From Monodelphis domestica (lineage: Eukaryota; Chordata; Mammalia; Didelphimorphia; Didelphidae), in NCBI RefSeq assembly GCF_027887165.1, contig NC_077230.1, positions 34,609,351 to 34,673,350 on the forward strand: 64,000 nt of DNA. The letters run 5' to 3'. This document shows, piece by piece, positions 13,901 to 27,800 of the stretch. Position 1 is the first letter of the stretch. The number at the start of each line of letters is the position of its first letter. Both the position numbers and the translations under genes were made by a program. The notes beneath the pieces were generated by a model, which worked only from the letters and a program-made list of their open reading frames with translations, searched no databases and was not told where the DNA came from.

Positions 13901-16900
13901 CGTCCTATCCTGATTAGTTTTACTCAATAGCTACTAGTCATGGAATTTGTGCATATGTTTTTGAATGTAATAGATCTTAAGGGGTCATTTGAGAATAAAG
14001 AGGTCAGATAAGTGGCTAGCAGGAATAAATGAGATGGTTGTGACTGTTGGAGAGGAAAAGGATTGAATAAGGTGTAATTAATAGATTTATTTTGGTTAAT
14101 TTGGTAAATTTCAGGCTAACATTTTTCAAGACAATTATAAAGACATGAACACATACAATGTGAATATGGAACAGAAACCTGATGAATCAGATAAAGAAGG
14201 CACATTTTTACCATTGGCCCCAGAAGAAGAATTTTTACTAGGACAATTTAAAATAAAGCCTAAAGAGATAAAAAATGAAGATTTATCACCAGAGCAATTA
14301 TTAGCCCAAGGGGATTTCAATTCAGGTATGACATATATCCTTGCTCAAAACATTTGACCCTAAAGTTTTCTGATAGAAAAGAGAAATTTGGAACAAATGT
14401 TTCCATCACTCACCGAATATCTGGTCTCTATTTCTTTTCCCTTCATATCTCTAATAATGAGAATGTTAGCTGCTTTATAAGGCTTTCTCAACTATTGGTG
14501 ATCCCTCTCTTGGTGATTGAACTATAAGGGACATTGGAAATATTCTACTATAACATTTTAATTGCTATAGAAATCTATCCTATATGTAAGTCAGAATGTC
14601 ATTTAGATTCTGCCTCAAAATATGCAGTGATAAGAAACTCATTTTCTCAACATCCAGGCCACACTATTGCTAAATTACTTAAGCTTTTAGAAAATATTTC
14701 AGTACAATGTTTTTCCTTAGCCTTTTTTTTTATAATTTAGTCCTTTTCCCTTCTTTTGAAATAATACAGAAAAAGATCTTGTTCCTCTTTCCCGATTACT
14801 ATCCATTTGACCTATAAAATCAACTTATTTTCCACCTAAGTCATGATCATGTTTAGCCTGAAAACAATCTTTATATGATTTCTTATTACATCCTTGGGAC
14901 ATGGTTTTGTTTAGAGTCTATTATCCATCCTACTTTAATGACATCCATTTTAGTTTATCAACATTCTGTTGGTCTCATTGCAACAAAATCTTTTTTTAAT
15001 TCAATTACTTATAGGAATAATTTTGGCCATTTCTTTTGACATTTTAAAATTCAGATACCCCCATCTCCCTTTCCCTACCTGAGGGGGTGAAGAATCTGAT
15101 ATAGGTTATACTCATACTATCATGTAATACATATTTCCATATTGTTCCCATCATGATAAAGACACATAACACACATATTCACTAGAAATCTCATAAAGAT
15201 TTATAATATAACTTATAATTTATAATATAACTATTATAGTAGAAGATGTCAAGTTTTGATCTACACTCAGATTTTTTTTTTGTAGCTTCCTTGACCATTG
15301 ATAGTATGTTCTTCATGTGTTACCTTGGAAGCTTTATGATAATGGTTTAGTCCTTCACAGTTGATCATTGTATAATATTTCTGTTATAGTCTCTAGTTAT
15401 GGTGGTTCTGCTCACTTTTTCTGAATTCATCCTGTTCATTGTTCCTTATGGCATAATAGTAATCCATTACAACCATATTCCACAGGTTGATCATTCAACC
15501 ACTAAATAATGGACAACCCCGCAGTTTCCAATTCTTTACCACTATAAAAAGAGCTGATAATATTTTGGCACAGTTAATTCCTTTTATTCTATCTTTGATC
15601 CATTTGGAATCCTGAACCTTTAGTGTGATTGTTGTATAGACCTTTGAGTATTGTTTCATATAAGTCTCTAGAATGGTTGTATCGATTCACACTATCACCA
15701 ATGAAGTTTATTAGTGTTCCAATTTTCCCACTTCCCCTTCAACATTTATCATTTTCCATTTTGGTCGTGTTAGCTAATCTGAAGTGGGTGAGATCATTTT
15801 TCAGAGTTGGCTTAATTTTCATTCCTTCATCAATAGTGATTTGATATTTTTTAAAATATGACTAGGTATAGTTTTAATCTCTTCTGAGAAATGCCTATTC
15901 AAATCCTTTGACCATTTCTCAATTGAGGAATGTTGTGTATTATAAATTTGACTCAGTTCTCTTTATATTTAAGAAATGAGACTTTTGTCAAATACTTACT
16001 ATAAATTTTTCCTCAGAATTTTTTTCATTTCTAATCTTAAGTACATTTGTTTTATTTGTGCAAAACCTTTTTAATTTAATGAAATCAAAATTCCCTTTTA
16101 ATCAAGTATGCCGATGGTTTATTTATTTTATTTTTTCATAAAACAAACTATTTGTCTTATTTTATTAGTTCTATGGTTTTCTTACTTTCAATCCATTCAT
16201 CCCTTGCTTGATTTTCATGATTTCCAATTTGCTGTTTAATTGAGGATTTTTAAATTTGTCCTTTTCTAGGATTTTTAGTTGTATCACCAATTCGCTTATG
16301 ACCTGCTTTTTCTCTACTTTACCTGATATAAGCAATAAGAGATGTGAATTTTCCTCTAAGTACTGCTCTGGCTACATCCTATAAATTTTGATATGTTGTC
16401 TCCTTATAATCATTGTCTTTAATGAAATTATTGATTGTTTCTATGATTCATTCTTTGACCCATTTATTCTTTAGGCAAAAATTTGTTTATATCTATCATC
16501 TATGTATATGCCATATACATATAAATTTATTTATTGGCAAATAGAAAAGGTTTCCTATTTTAGCTATAAATATCACTTGTATAAATGGTTCATTAGAAAA
16601 CACCTTTTTCATGGGTACCATCAATTACTTGCAATCCTTTTGCATTGTGAAACTGTGAACATTTGGAGTATCGCTGTCATTGCTAACAGAAGGAAATCTG
16701 GTTCAGCCTTATGAATCTGAGATCTGGAAGAATGAATACTGGTGAATTGAGCAACAGTTGGAAAATGAATGCTGTACTTCAGGGGCTGACTTTTTTTTGG
16801 CTGCCAAGTACCATTAATGTGATTGTTGTTCAGAGAATATTAGAACCTCTGGTGTGAGGGCTTGCTGAACACTTTTCAGGGCTGCTCATCTGCCTTTGGT

Positions 16901-19900
16901 GTCTACTTGTCACCCAGCTCTCACCTGTGGTTCCAAGAAGCTGTAGCATGTGGAGCAGCCTGTTAAAACTGAACAGATTGGTTAAGTTAGGTTGATATCT
17001 ACTCCAGGCTTGTGAAGACCTCCTCCTGGAATAGGTGGATGAGAAAATTTGCTTCAGTAGCCATGAATGTAGCTGAAGTAAGCACTGTGGAGTGTGTAGA
17101 GTTTGGTTGGACATCTAAGACACTAAAGTCATTTAGGTTCAGTGTCAATCATCTAGGTTCAGTGTCAGTCATGCAGACTTTTGTCTTGCCACAGGATTTA
17201 GATGACTTTGGAAGAAAGAGTGAGGCTGACAATTTTGTGCAACTCACTTAAATCCAATTCATACACAAGTTAAAATATTACTCTGTGATGTCACTGGTAC
17301 TTTTCAAACATAAGGATCACCACCACCACTGCCAACTGATTAATCAACATTTTTGACTGTCTCATCCTTTTAAGTCTTCTTAAATCCAGCTTTTTTTGTT
17401 TTTAACTGCCCTTGCAGCGGGACTAGTATTTTCTTGTTAGATATCCTAGATCATCAGTCTTAGAAGGAACCTCAAAGAACACCCACTTTAATCCCTTCAT
17501 TTTGTAGGTGAGAAAAATGAGGCTCAGAGAAGACATTCAGATAGTTACCTTCCCAGCTGTGACTTCATGGCTTCTGGCTCTAAAATGAAGAACATAGGTA
17601 AGTTCTTCACTTTATAAGTTGTCTAAGCCTTGGTCAGCAATAGGTACCAATTAAAGATTGCTATTTTCCCTTGCTAATCCTAGTAAAATATTTGTGTACT
17701 GTTGTACTCATTGAATTATTTATTTTTCTTAGAGACCCCAATAAAAAAAGAAAAAGAAGAAGATGAAATAGTAGTGGAGGAAGAGATTATTAGCACTGGA
17801 AAACCTACAGAGGGAAAGGCTAAAAAGAGATTTTCCTGGTTCCGGTAAGAGATGTACTTTTTATATATGGATAACAATATTCTTAATAAACAAAACATTT
17901 TATTTCTCCTGTAATTTACCTCTTTGGCTACTGTTTGCTATGTTTTTTGCCCCTTTCTACAAAAGAACTTCATTATTTATATGAATTTTCTCAGTTGTTC
18001 ACATCTTCCTCAAAAGGGTGCTGGCATAGAGTAAAGGTGTCAAATTCACAGTTTATGGATGTGACCCAGAGAGATCCATTTCTTTTTGAGTCTGATAATA
18101 ACAACTTAGTGGGAAAAGTATAGGACATGGAATCTGAGTTATCTGCATTCAGACTGGAGTTTTATCACCTAGTCATGTGATCAAATACAAGTATTTTCTG
18201 ATCAATAGGTTACAGACTTCCCATCTATAAAATATTACAAGTTGACTTCTAGCGTTACTTCAGATCTAAATCAGTGACCCCATCACTCCTTACAAGACAA
18301 ATCATGTATTAGTTGTGTTTAATGTGGAGGAAGAAGAAGTAGAGAAATGATATTGTGCCATATGCACACATATTTAACTTAACTGGCTTCCATATCTAGT
18401 TTTATATTTTTACCGATAGCGCCAAATTTGATCTTGCCCCTTCTCTAATACATGTGCTGACATAGCACGTATCCTACAAAAAGTGTAACTCAAAACTCTT
18501 TTAACATGTAGCTTTGTCTTTTTTTCAGAATTGAAATTCATGAAATTTTTATAGTGTGCATCTATTTAAGATCTTTTTTGTGTCATAGTAGAATGTATTT
18601 TGTGTTTTAATAATTATTTCCCTTTCAAATTTTGTATGATTCTAGCAATATCAAAGAACGCAAGCTGTGGAACTTCTTTCATTTTAAAAAACATGACAAA
18701 CAAGTAAAGAATGTGCACAAGTGGGAAGAAATTGATCAAGAGGTAAATTTTCATTATGTTAAATTTATCAAAGATTTAAGTTTGTTTCCCCATTTAAATT
18801 ACTAGAGAGTGAGCTTTCTCTTGAATTAGAAAACTATAATTTACCTTGGATTGAGGAGTTAACATTCTGTCATAATTATTAATCAGTATGCATAGGAATA
18901 AAATTACCTGAGTAAGGAGCAAAAGTACCATAGCGGCAACTGTTTGGCCTTGAAGTCTCTTTTTTGTTCCCAGAGATCATTCAAGAACCTCTCTCAAGAA
19001 AAGGGAATGATTAAGAACTCTTAAAACATTTCAATTGTCTGTATTTGGATGTTTTAAGGACAAGGGATAATTGATTCAACTTTTGGCCTCAGAATATTGT
19101 TGGCTGAAAATTTTCTAAAATTATGGCACAGAGTATTGAAATACACTTAACCTAGAGAAAAGTGCAAGTTGAATTGTTATGGGCTGTTGCAGGTAGGAAG
19201 TGATAACATATTAGGATAATTTTCCCTCCATGAGACAGAAGGGGTCTCTGAAGGGGCTGTACAATATTTAAAAAATAACAGGTAGGTAAAATGGTAAAAG
19301 TTTACCAAGAAATACCTCTGTCGGTTGTTGGCAAAATAAAAGGAGAGATTGCATGTGTATGTCCTGATTTACTGTGCCTGTGTTACTGAGGAAAAAAAAG
19401 AACATGAGAGCCACAGATGGGCCAATATGACAATGAAGGAAAATAATAAATGTTGAAGGGGATATGGCAGAATTGGGACACTAATGCATTGCTAGTGGAG
19501 TTGTGAATTAATACAAGCATTCTGGAGGGAAATTTGGAATTATGAGCAAAGGGCTCTAAAAGAACACATTTGATCCTTTGATCCAGCAATACCACTGCTG
19601 GGTTTGTACTCCAAAGAGATAATAAGGAAAAATGTGTATACAAAATATTCATAACTGAGCTCTTTGTGGTGGCAAAAATTGGAAAATGAGGGCATGTTCC
19701 TCAATTAGGGAATGACTAAACAAATTGTGGTATATGTTGGTGATGGAATACTATTGTGTTATAAGGAATGATGACTTACTTGATTTCTATATGAACTGGA
19801 AAGACCTCCATGAACTGAAGCAGAGTGAAATGAGCAGAACCAATCGAATGATATACACTGAAAGTGAAACATTGTAGAACTATCCAACATAATGAACTTT

Positions 19901-21762
19901 ACTACTAGCAGCATACAATAGTCCAGGACATTCCTGAAGGACTTATGAGAAAGAATGCTATCTATATTGAGAGAGAGAACTATGGGAATAGAAATGAAAA
20001 AGAAAAACTTAAGACTTAACACTTAGAACTTGTTTATATGAATATATGATTTGGGGTTTGAGCTCTATGGCAAAAATGAATAATATAAAATTAGGTATCA
20101 AGGGATAACATTTGTACAATCCAGTAGAATTGCTTATTGCTTCTGGGAGGGAAAAGGGAAAGAAAATGAATCATATAAACTTGAAAAAATATTAAAAATA
20201 AAAAAGAATATGAGGTATGAGGTCAATTGGGAAAATATCTATTGATCTTCACACACATATTTTTACACATACATAAATAAATAGATACACATGTACATAT
20301 GAGTAAGTCCAACTAAAGATTTCATCACCCACCAGGCATTAGGAGGTATTTCTGACCTGCCCAATTTTGTTTGTGCTCTAGCTAGCAAGAATAAAATTCT
20401 GAATTGCCTCACATTAGGAATTCTTTTGAATCCTCCAAGGATGGCCCCATCTCTTAATAGATACTGAAAAAGGACCCCCACAACACTGTCTAATGGAGAT
20501 GGGCATATTTTTTTCAATTTTCTTTTACTTATAAAATAATAAATGGCAATAAAATACAAGCTTTCCTCCAAACCTAAAGGTGACAACATCGAATATATTT
20601 AGCATTTGTAATCATGATGGTCAACTTGCCAAAATCTTGTTAAAAAAAAAAGTAAGATTTGTTTCCATTTACTTTCTAGAAATATTACCCATCAGTAGGA
20701 ATAGACAAAAAACTAGGATGCACTTGAATAGTTCCTGACCAGTTTCTCAACTGATATGGTAACCTCAATTGGAAAGTTATGGATATCAGACACTGGAAGA
20801 TGGAATTGGGGACTTGAGGGTTCTTTGCCTTTATAAGAACCATCACTAGATTCTAAAGTTAGCTAACACCTAGCTAATCTAACTTCTAGTCTTAGTACCT
20901 GATGATAACTCCTCCTCTGTCTCCCATGACCCAGAAACCCCAGCAGCTCCCACCAGGCCAAGTTGCCTCAACTTCCTTCCTGGGTGGATATTGGGTAAAG
21001 TGGCCTGTGTTCCTGGCCAAAGAAGAGACAAAACTACCTGGGTAAAGGTAGATTTTAGTTCAATTTATTTTGGCCATGGAGCATAACTGAATACACTTTG
21101 GATATAGATAATTTTCCTCTCATCTTGTCTTAACTTGGAATAGGTGGAAACATTTTAGTATTAATACATTCCCTTACAAAGTCATCACTCCTTAAGTGAA
21201 AATATATCAAGTATTTTGCCTGTTTTAGAATAATGCTATTTTTAAAAAGGCTCTAAAGTATTTTCATTGCAAAAAATAAAGTTTTTTTCCTGGTTTACAA
21301 AACTCACTTCAGATCTCTTGTTGTTCTGTGAATTTTTGACATACAGATGAAAGAAAAGGGTGGTGGGGATAAGAAATACAGCAGCCTTGAAAAGCAAAAT
21401 TTATTTAAAAATGAACTGTGAAATGAGGGATGATTTTGGAACAAATGGTCTCTAAAGATCCTTTGAGGTTTTGCTGTCTATGGTTATATTAACATATAGC
21501 CATGGAAGCTTTTTAAATATTGTGTCTCTTGACCTCTAGGTATTGGAAGATTACTGTCCTTATTCTACTGAAGCCCCTAAAACATTGCCAACAGAGTGGA
21601 CAAATATTGAAGTTGGTAATTGGTTATGGAGCATTGGAATGGAGGAGTATGTTGTAAAATTTTATTGTAAAGGAATAAGTGGTGAAAAACTCCTTACACT
21701 GGACAATCGCTCGCTAAAAGTAAGTTCAAGAATTGACTTTTTTTTTTTTACAATCCATTAGT

Positions 21763-21821
<59 letters not shown>

Positions 21822-24800
21822 ATCACTAATTTTATGGAGAGAGTATTTAAAACATAATACAAAAATGGGAAATCCTATGTATGATCTATTTGCAATCTTA
21901 TGGTTTTAAGGAAATCATGTTAACCTCCTTTTGAATGTAGTATCAAGGGGATTTCTTTTTGATAGTGATTTGTTAAATTTCCCATGTATTAATTCCAAGG
22001 AAGAAGAGGAGTAGGATCTAGCAAGGAGTGGGTAGTGAGTGACTTGCCAAGGTTCACACTGCAAACAAGAGTATCAAGAGTATTTGAGGGGGGCACTGGG
22101 TAGCTCAGTGGATTGAAAGCCAGGCCTGTAGATGGGAGATCCTGGGTTCAAATTTGACATCAGACATTTCCCAGCTGTGTGTGAATCACCTTAAAAGACT
22201 TATATATATTAATTTAAGGTAGCCAAAGAATTCAGCTATGTAATTCCTAAATGAAAACTCAAGTCAGCAGTCAAACTTTTATGGAGTTTAATTACAAACA
22301 GGAGGAAGAAAGATATTAGAGATAGAGAGATAGAGAAGGAGAGAGAAAGGGGAGAGAAGGGAATAGGGCTTAAATACCTCTTCTGTTTAGGCTGGGCCAA
22401 AAGGCCCAAGCCCTTAGATAGCTAGAGGCAAAGAAAAGAGATCAGTCCCTATCACTCACGTGACCAAAATGGAGAAAGAGTCTCAGGGGCCTCCACCTCC
22501 AGCTTCCTTCCGAGCAAGTTTCTCAGAGCACCACCTCTCAGAGCAAAACCTCTCCAACCAACCCCCCCTAGTCCTCAGACCCCGCTATCTTTAAGGAAAC
22601 CATCCAAGTTCCCTCCCCTCAGTTCTCACATCTACCAATCACTGTCCATGTCTTCCGTGTGCCAATGGTGGCTCTAGCTTAATCCAGGACCGCCCAGAGG
22701 TCTGTGGCTTTACACATGTCTGTTGAAGGTCATATTCTCAAATAATTAAATTTTGATCCTTTGCTGCAGCTCTTCCTAAATCCTGTTACCCTGAGTAGGG
22801 TGGAGATTGGAATAATTAAATTTTGATCTATGCTGCAGCCCTTCCTAGATCCTGTTAGGACTGAGTAGGGTGGAGATTGTAATTTCCAAGACCTGGTTCT
22901 GTAATTCCAAGTATCTCTATTGTATCAATTCTAAAATCAATCATGGCTCAAAGAACTTCCTGTTCTATACTTAAGCATAGGTCAAAGCCCTTTCCATTGT
23001 TCAGCAAAAGGTTTCTGTCCTAAAGTAATCTTAAGAAGGGAGGAGGAGGAACCTCCCATGCCAATGGGATTCACATTCCAATAGACTATCAGTAAGAAAT
23101 TTTCCAAGTATGAAATTTCCCAATGGTGAAATTTCCAAAATTTATAAGTCTAAGAAATGTTAAGGTTTACATGTGTGACCATGGGTAAGTCACTTAATGC
23201 CCATTGCCTAGCCTTTACTGCTCTTCTGCCTTATAACCAATACATAGTATTGATTCTAAAGTGGAAGATGAGGGTTTTTTAAAAAAAGAGTGGTTGGGAT
23301 TCAGGGTAAACATGGTGGTAGTCTAGACGCACGACTTCCTCTTCTCAGTACCCACTCATAATAGACTACTTCAAAAGACCAAAAAAACCAAATTCATAAG
23401 AATGAAGAGACTCTACAGTAGGGCCCAGCATTAAATGTATGTGGAATTTGGGTATTTCCACACTATAAGGGGGTGAAAAAGCTCCCTTCAAAATGTGAGC
23501 TGATCTAAGCTGCCCCACTCCACCTATGCAACCAGAGTCAGAGCCAGCTTGCTCCTGAATCAGCGAATGAGTAAGAAGCACCTCTAGGTCCTTGGGAACT
23601 GACTAAGACCACAAAAGGCCTACCCCTGAGAGCAGCTACATGTGAAACCCCAGCAGCCTGAAAAGCACAGACCATGGGTGCTCCTGGGAAGATATCACAG
23701 AGAAGGGCAGCAAACAGCAGAAGCTGCGGAGATTCGGGAGCTTGCCTCAGGCAAAATCCTTGCTCCTTAGCTCCATACACAGAGTTCCTTCCCATCTCAC
23801 TCAGATTTCTGACTAAAATGGGAAGGAAAAATCTCTACAGTGATGGTAAATTGTGACCAAGAGCAACAACCTCCCTCCAAGGAAAACAAAAAGAAGTTAT
23901 TGACCCTGGAAAATTTTTACAGAGGAAAAACTCAAGCTACAAAGGAAATACAAGTGGCAGCTTCCACACTAAAGGACCACAAAACCTAGAACATGATAGG
24001 CAAGAGAATTGGGTCTTCAACCAAGGATCACCTATCCATCAAAATTGACTATATACTTGCAGGGGAAAGTATGGGCATTCAACAAAATAGAAGATTTCCC
24101 AGTATTTGTAAAGAAAAAAACAGAACTATAAGTGGAAAGTTTGATATCCAAACACAAGATCAAGAGAAACATGAAATGGTAAATAAGAGAGGGAAAAGTG
24201 AAAAAAAATTTTATTCAAACTTTCTTTTTTAAGGGCTAAAATTAGATCAAATTCTATGTATTAATATATGGGGGAAATGTTATTTGTAACTCTCAAAAAT
24301 TATATTCAATATCATGGTAATTAGAAGAATCATTCACAGGAAGAGACTGGGGCATTAAGGGGCTATGAGATGATATGCAAAAAGGGGGGGGGAATCAAAA
24401 ATGGCACTAAGAGATACTTAAAGAAATAAAATAAATAGTATAATCTTTATCACACAAAGATACAAATGGGCAGGGGAGAGGAAGAATACTCTTATTAGAA
24501 GGAGAGAAAGAGAATGCTAATAGGTAATACATAAACCTTACTCTCAGTGAAATCAATTCTGAGAGGGAAGAGAATCTAGACCACCGGGGTCTTGAATTCT
24601 ATCTTATCTGACAGGGAAAGTGAGAAGGGAAAACTAAGGTGGGTAGGTTGGGGAAAAGTACAAAAAGGGAGGTAAAGAGGGGGGGGAGGGAACATAACAG
24701 ATCCTAAAAAAAAGAAGGGAACAAAAAGGGAGGGGCCAGAAAGGGAGGCATATTAAGGGAGGGGATTAGGGGAATTGATTAAAAGTAAACCACCAGTTTA

Positions 24801-27800
24801 AAAGGATGTAGCAAAAGAAGAAAGGACAGAACTAGGAGAGGATATCAAAATGCTGGAGAATACAAAAGTGACAATCCTAACATTGAATGTGAATGGGATG
24901 AAATCACCCATAAAATGAAAGCAAATAGGAGAGTGGATTAGGATCCAAAATCCTACCATATGTTGTCTACAAGAAACATACCTGAGGCGAGTAGATACTC
25001 ACAAGGTTAGAATCAAAGATTGGAGCAAAACCTGTTGGGCCTCAAGTGATAGAAAGAAGGCAGGAGTTGCAATCATGATATCTGACAAAGCCAAAGTAAA
25101 AATAGATCTGATTAAAAGGGATAAGGAAGGTAAATACATCCTGATAAAAGGGAGTATAGACAATGAGGAAATATCACTAATCAACAAGTATGCACCAAAT
25201 GGTATAGCATCCAAATTTCCAAAGGAGAAACTAGTGGAATTGAAGGAGGTAATAGATAGTAAAACTGTACTAGTGGGAGACTTGAATCTACCACTATCAA
25301 ATTTAGATAAACCAAATAAAAAATAAATAAGAAAGAGATAAAAGATGTGGATGAAATCTTAGAAAAATTAGGGTTAATATGTCTATGGAGAAAAATAAAT
25401 AGGTACAGAAAGGAATACATCTTCTTTTCAGAAGCACATGGTACATTCACAAAGATTGACCATATACTAGATTATAAAAACATGGCAAACAAAAGCAGAA
25501 AAGCAGAAATAATAAATGCAAACTTTTCAGACCATAATGAAATAAAAATAATGATCAGGGACTTCCGGTCAAGATGGCTGCTTAGAGAAAGCTAAAGTTC
25601 AGATCTCCAGAAAACCCTTCCCGACCGATCTCAAACTATAAGCTCCTAAGGCGACGAAATTCAAAACGATCAACAGCATAGACCCTGGGACTCCTCCTCC
25701 TGGACCTGGACCTGGATCAAAAGGTACAGCCCCCCTCAAAAGCCAGAACCCGAGATCACTTGGACCTAAGTGGTAGGAGCGCAGAGTCCAAGACTCTGGG
25801 AAGCCGCAGCCCCGCCCCTCTCAGAGAGCAGGGTCGTCTGAACAACAACCCTCAGGGCCTTCTATCCAAGTCCCAGTGAAAGTCACTGCCCTCGGAGCTC
25901 CCCCCGCAGAGAGCAGGCTTGTCTGAAACAACAGCAACCCTCAGGGTGGGCAAGACAGCCTCACGGGCTGGATCCTCCTATCCAAGTCTCAGTGAAAGTT
26001 ACTGCCCTCGGAGCTCCGGGGAAGCTGCAGCCCATCCCTCCACAGGCCGACGAAACAGCCTCACGGCCAGCTATTCTGAAGGCAACTTCCGGAAAACAAC
26101 CCAACCCAGAGAGCCGGGGGAGAGTGTGGCCTCCTGGTCCGACCTTTCCATTCCAGTTCCAGTGAGGCATATACATTTTAACCCAGGGAAAGCTCATAGA
26201 ACCGACAATCTGCCCAGGACTAAAGCCTCTGAACACCAGACAGAGATAAGAAAAACTAATCCTCCACATTCAGAGATGGCAAACTCCACAGAAGCACAGA
26301 AGCCCCAAAATACCAAGAAAAATAAGAAGAAAGGGGCAACTTTGGAAACATTCTATGGAGCCAAAATACAAAATACAGAGCAGATAGAAGATGATATACA
26401 AGAAAATGCTCCAAAATCTTCCAAAGCAAATGGAAACTCTCCACAAACCCATGAAGAATTTGAATCAGAAATGACCAAAAAGATGGAAGCCTTCTGGGAG
26501 GAAAAGTTGGAAATAATGCAAAAGAAACTCAAGCATCTACAAAACCAGTGTGATGAAACTGAAAAGGAAAACCAGGCTTTAAAGGCCAGAATCAGGCAGC
26601 TGGAAGACAACGATCGTGTAAAAGAGCAAGAATTAATAAAGCAAAGCCAAAATACCAAGAAATTAGAAGAGAACATAAAATATCTCACCAACAAGATGAC
26701 AGATCTGGAAAATAGAAGGAGAAGAGATAATTTAAGAATAATTGGACTCCCAGAAAAGCCAGAAATAAACACTAAACTGGACATGGTGATACAAGATATA
26801 ATCAAAGAAAATTGCCCAGAGATTCTAGAACAAGGGGGCAATACAGCCACTGACAGAGCTCACAGAACACCTTCTAAACTAAACCCCCAAAAGACAATTC
26901 CCAGGAATGTAATTGCCAAATTCCAAAGCTACCAAACAAAAGAAAAAATCGCCAGAAAAAGACAATTTAGATATAAAGGAATGCCAATCAGGGTCACACA
27001 AGACCTTGCAAGTTCTACTCTGAATGATCGTAAGGCATGGAACATGATCTTCATAAAGGCAAGAGAGCTGGGTCTCCAACCAAGAATCAGCTACCCAGCA
27101 AAACTGACTATATACTTCTAAGGGAAAGTATGGGCATTCAACAAAATAGAAGACTTCCAACTTTTTGCAAAGAAAAGACCAGAGCTCTCTGGAAAGTTTG
27201 ATACCGAAAATCAAAGAGCAAGGAATACCTGAAAAGGTAAATATTAAGGAAAGGGGAAAAATGTTATCTTCTTCTTTTACGCAAACTCTCTTCTATAAGG
27301 ACTACATTTATATCAATCTAGGTATACTAATATGTGGGGAAAATGTAATGTATAAATAGGGGGTAAAGAAAGTCCAAATAGAATAATCATTCTCACACAA
27401 AGATTCACATGGGAAGGGGAGGGGAAGAAAATTCCTATAAGAAGGAGAGGAAGGGGGGGGTTACTTAAACCTCAATCTCAGGGAAATCAACTCTGAGAGG
27501 GAAAAACATCCAGATCCATTAGGATCTTGAATTCTATCTTACCCAACAAGGGTAGGGAGAAGGGAAAACCAAGGGGGGGAGGGAGAGAGGGAGAACAAAA
27601 AGGGAAGGAAAGAGAGGGGGGAGGGGAGGGAACAAAAAGGGAGGGACTAAAAAGGGAAACATCAAGGGAGGGGACAAGGGGGACTGATTCAAAGTAAATC
27701 ACTGGACTAAAAGGTAGAGCCGAAGAAGAAAAGGTTAGAATTAGGGAAGGCTATCAAAATGCCAGGGAGTCTACAAATGACAATCATAACTTTGAACGTG

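Larger units (their letters stand above)
13150..21990. repeat. Older partial duplication, left copy (intron E-F through exon I)
   Basis: Intron and exon sequence from about 13150 (tatatgcatata run, then cagagcttagctgaggacca) is matched, with clear divergence and large indels, by 34410-45000. Matching continues beyond the transposon nest at 32040-33060. By eye, intron segments next to exon I agree at roughly 80-85 percent. Confidence 0.7.

Noticed and set aside
14145..14357. A 70-residue single-exon gene starting at 14145
   Set aside because: It is exon F of the PDZ-SAM gene read through its donor; the coding segment starts at 14115 and ends at 14325.
16830..17251. Open frames on both strands in intron F-G
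   Set aside because: The paralogous segment at 42540-42950 does not keep either frame; no splice logic.
17820..17844. KKRFSWF as a protein phosphatase 1 docking motif, as expected for a neurabin relative
   Set aside because: The RVxF pattern needs Val or Ile where this has Phe, and neurabin's own motif lies before its PDZ. Not supported.
25919..26275. N-terminal extension of the L1 ORF1 frame
   Set aside because: It begins at a TTG and overlaps the GC-rich 5' UTR; the first ATG in frame is 26276.
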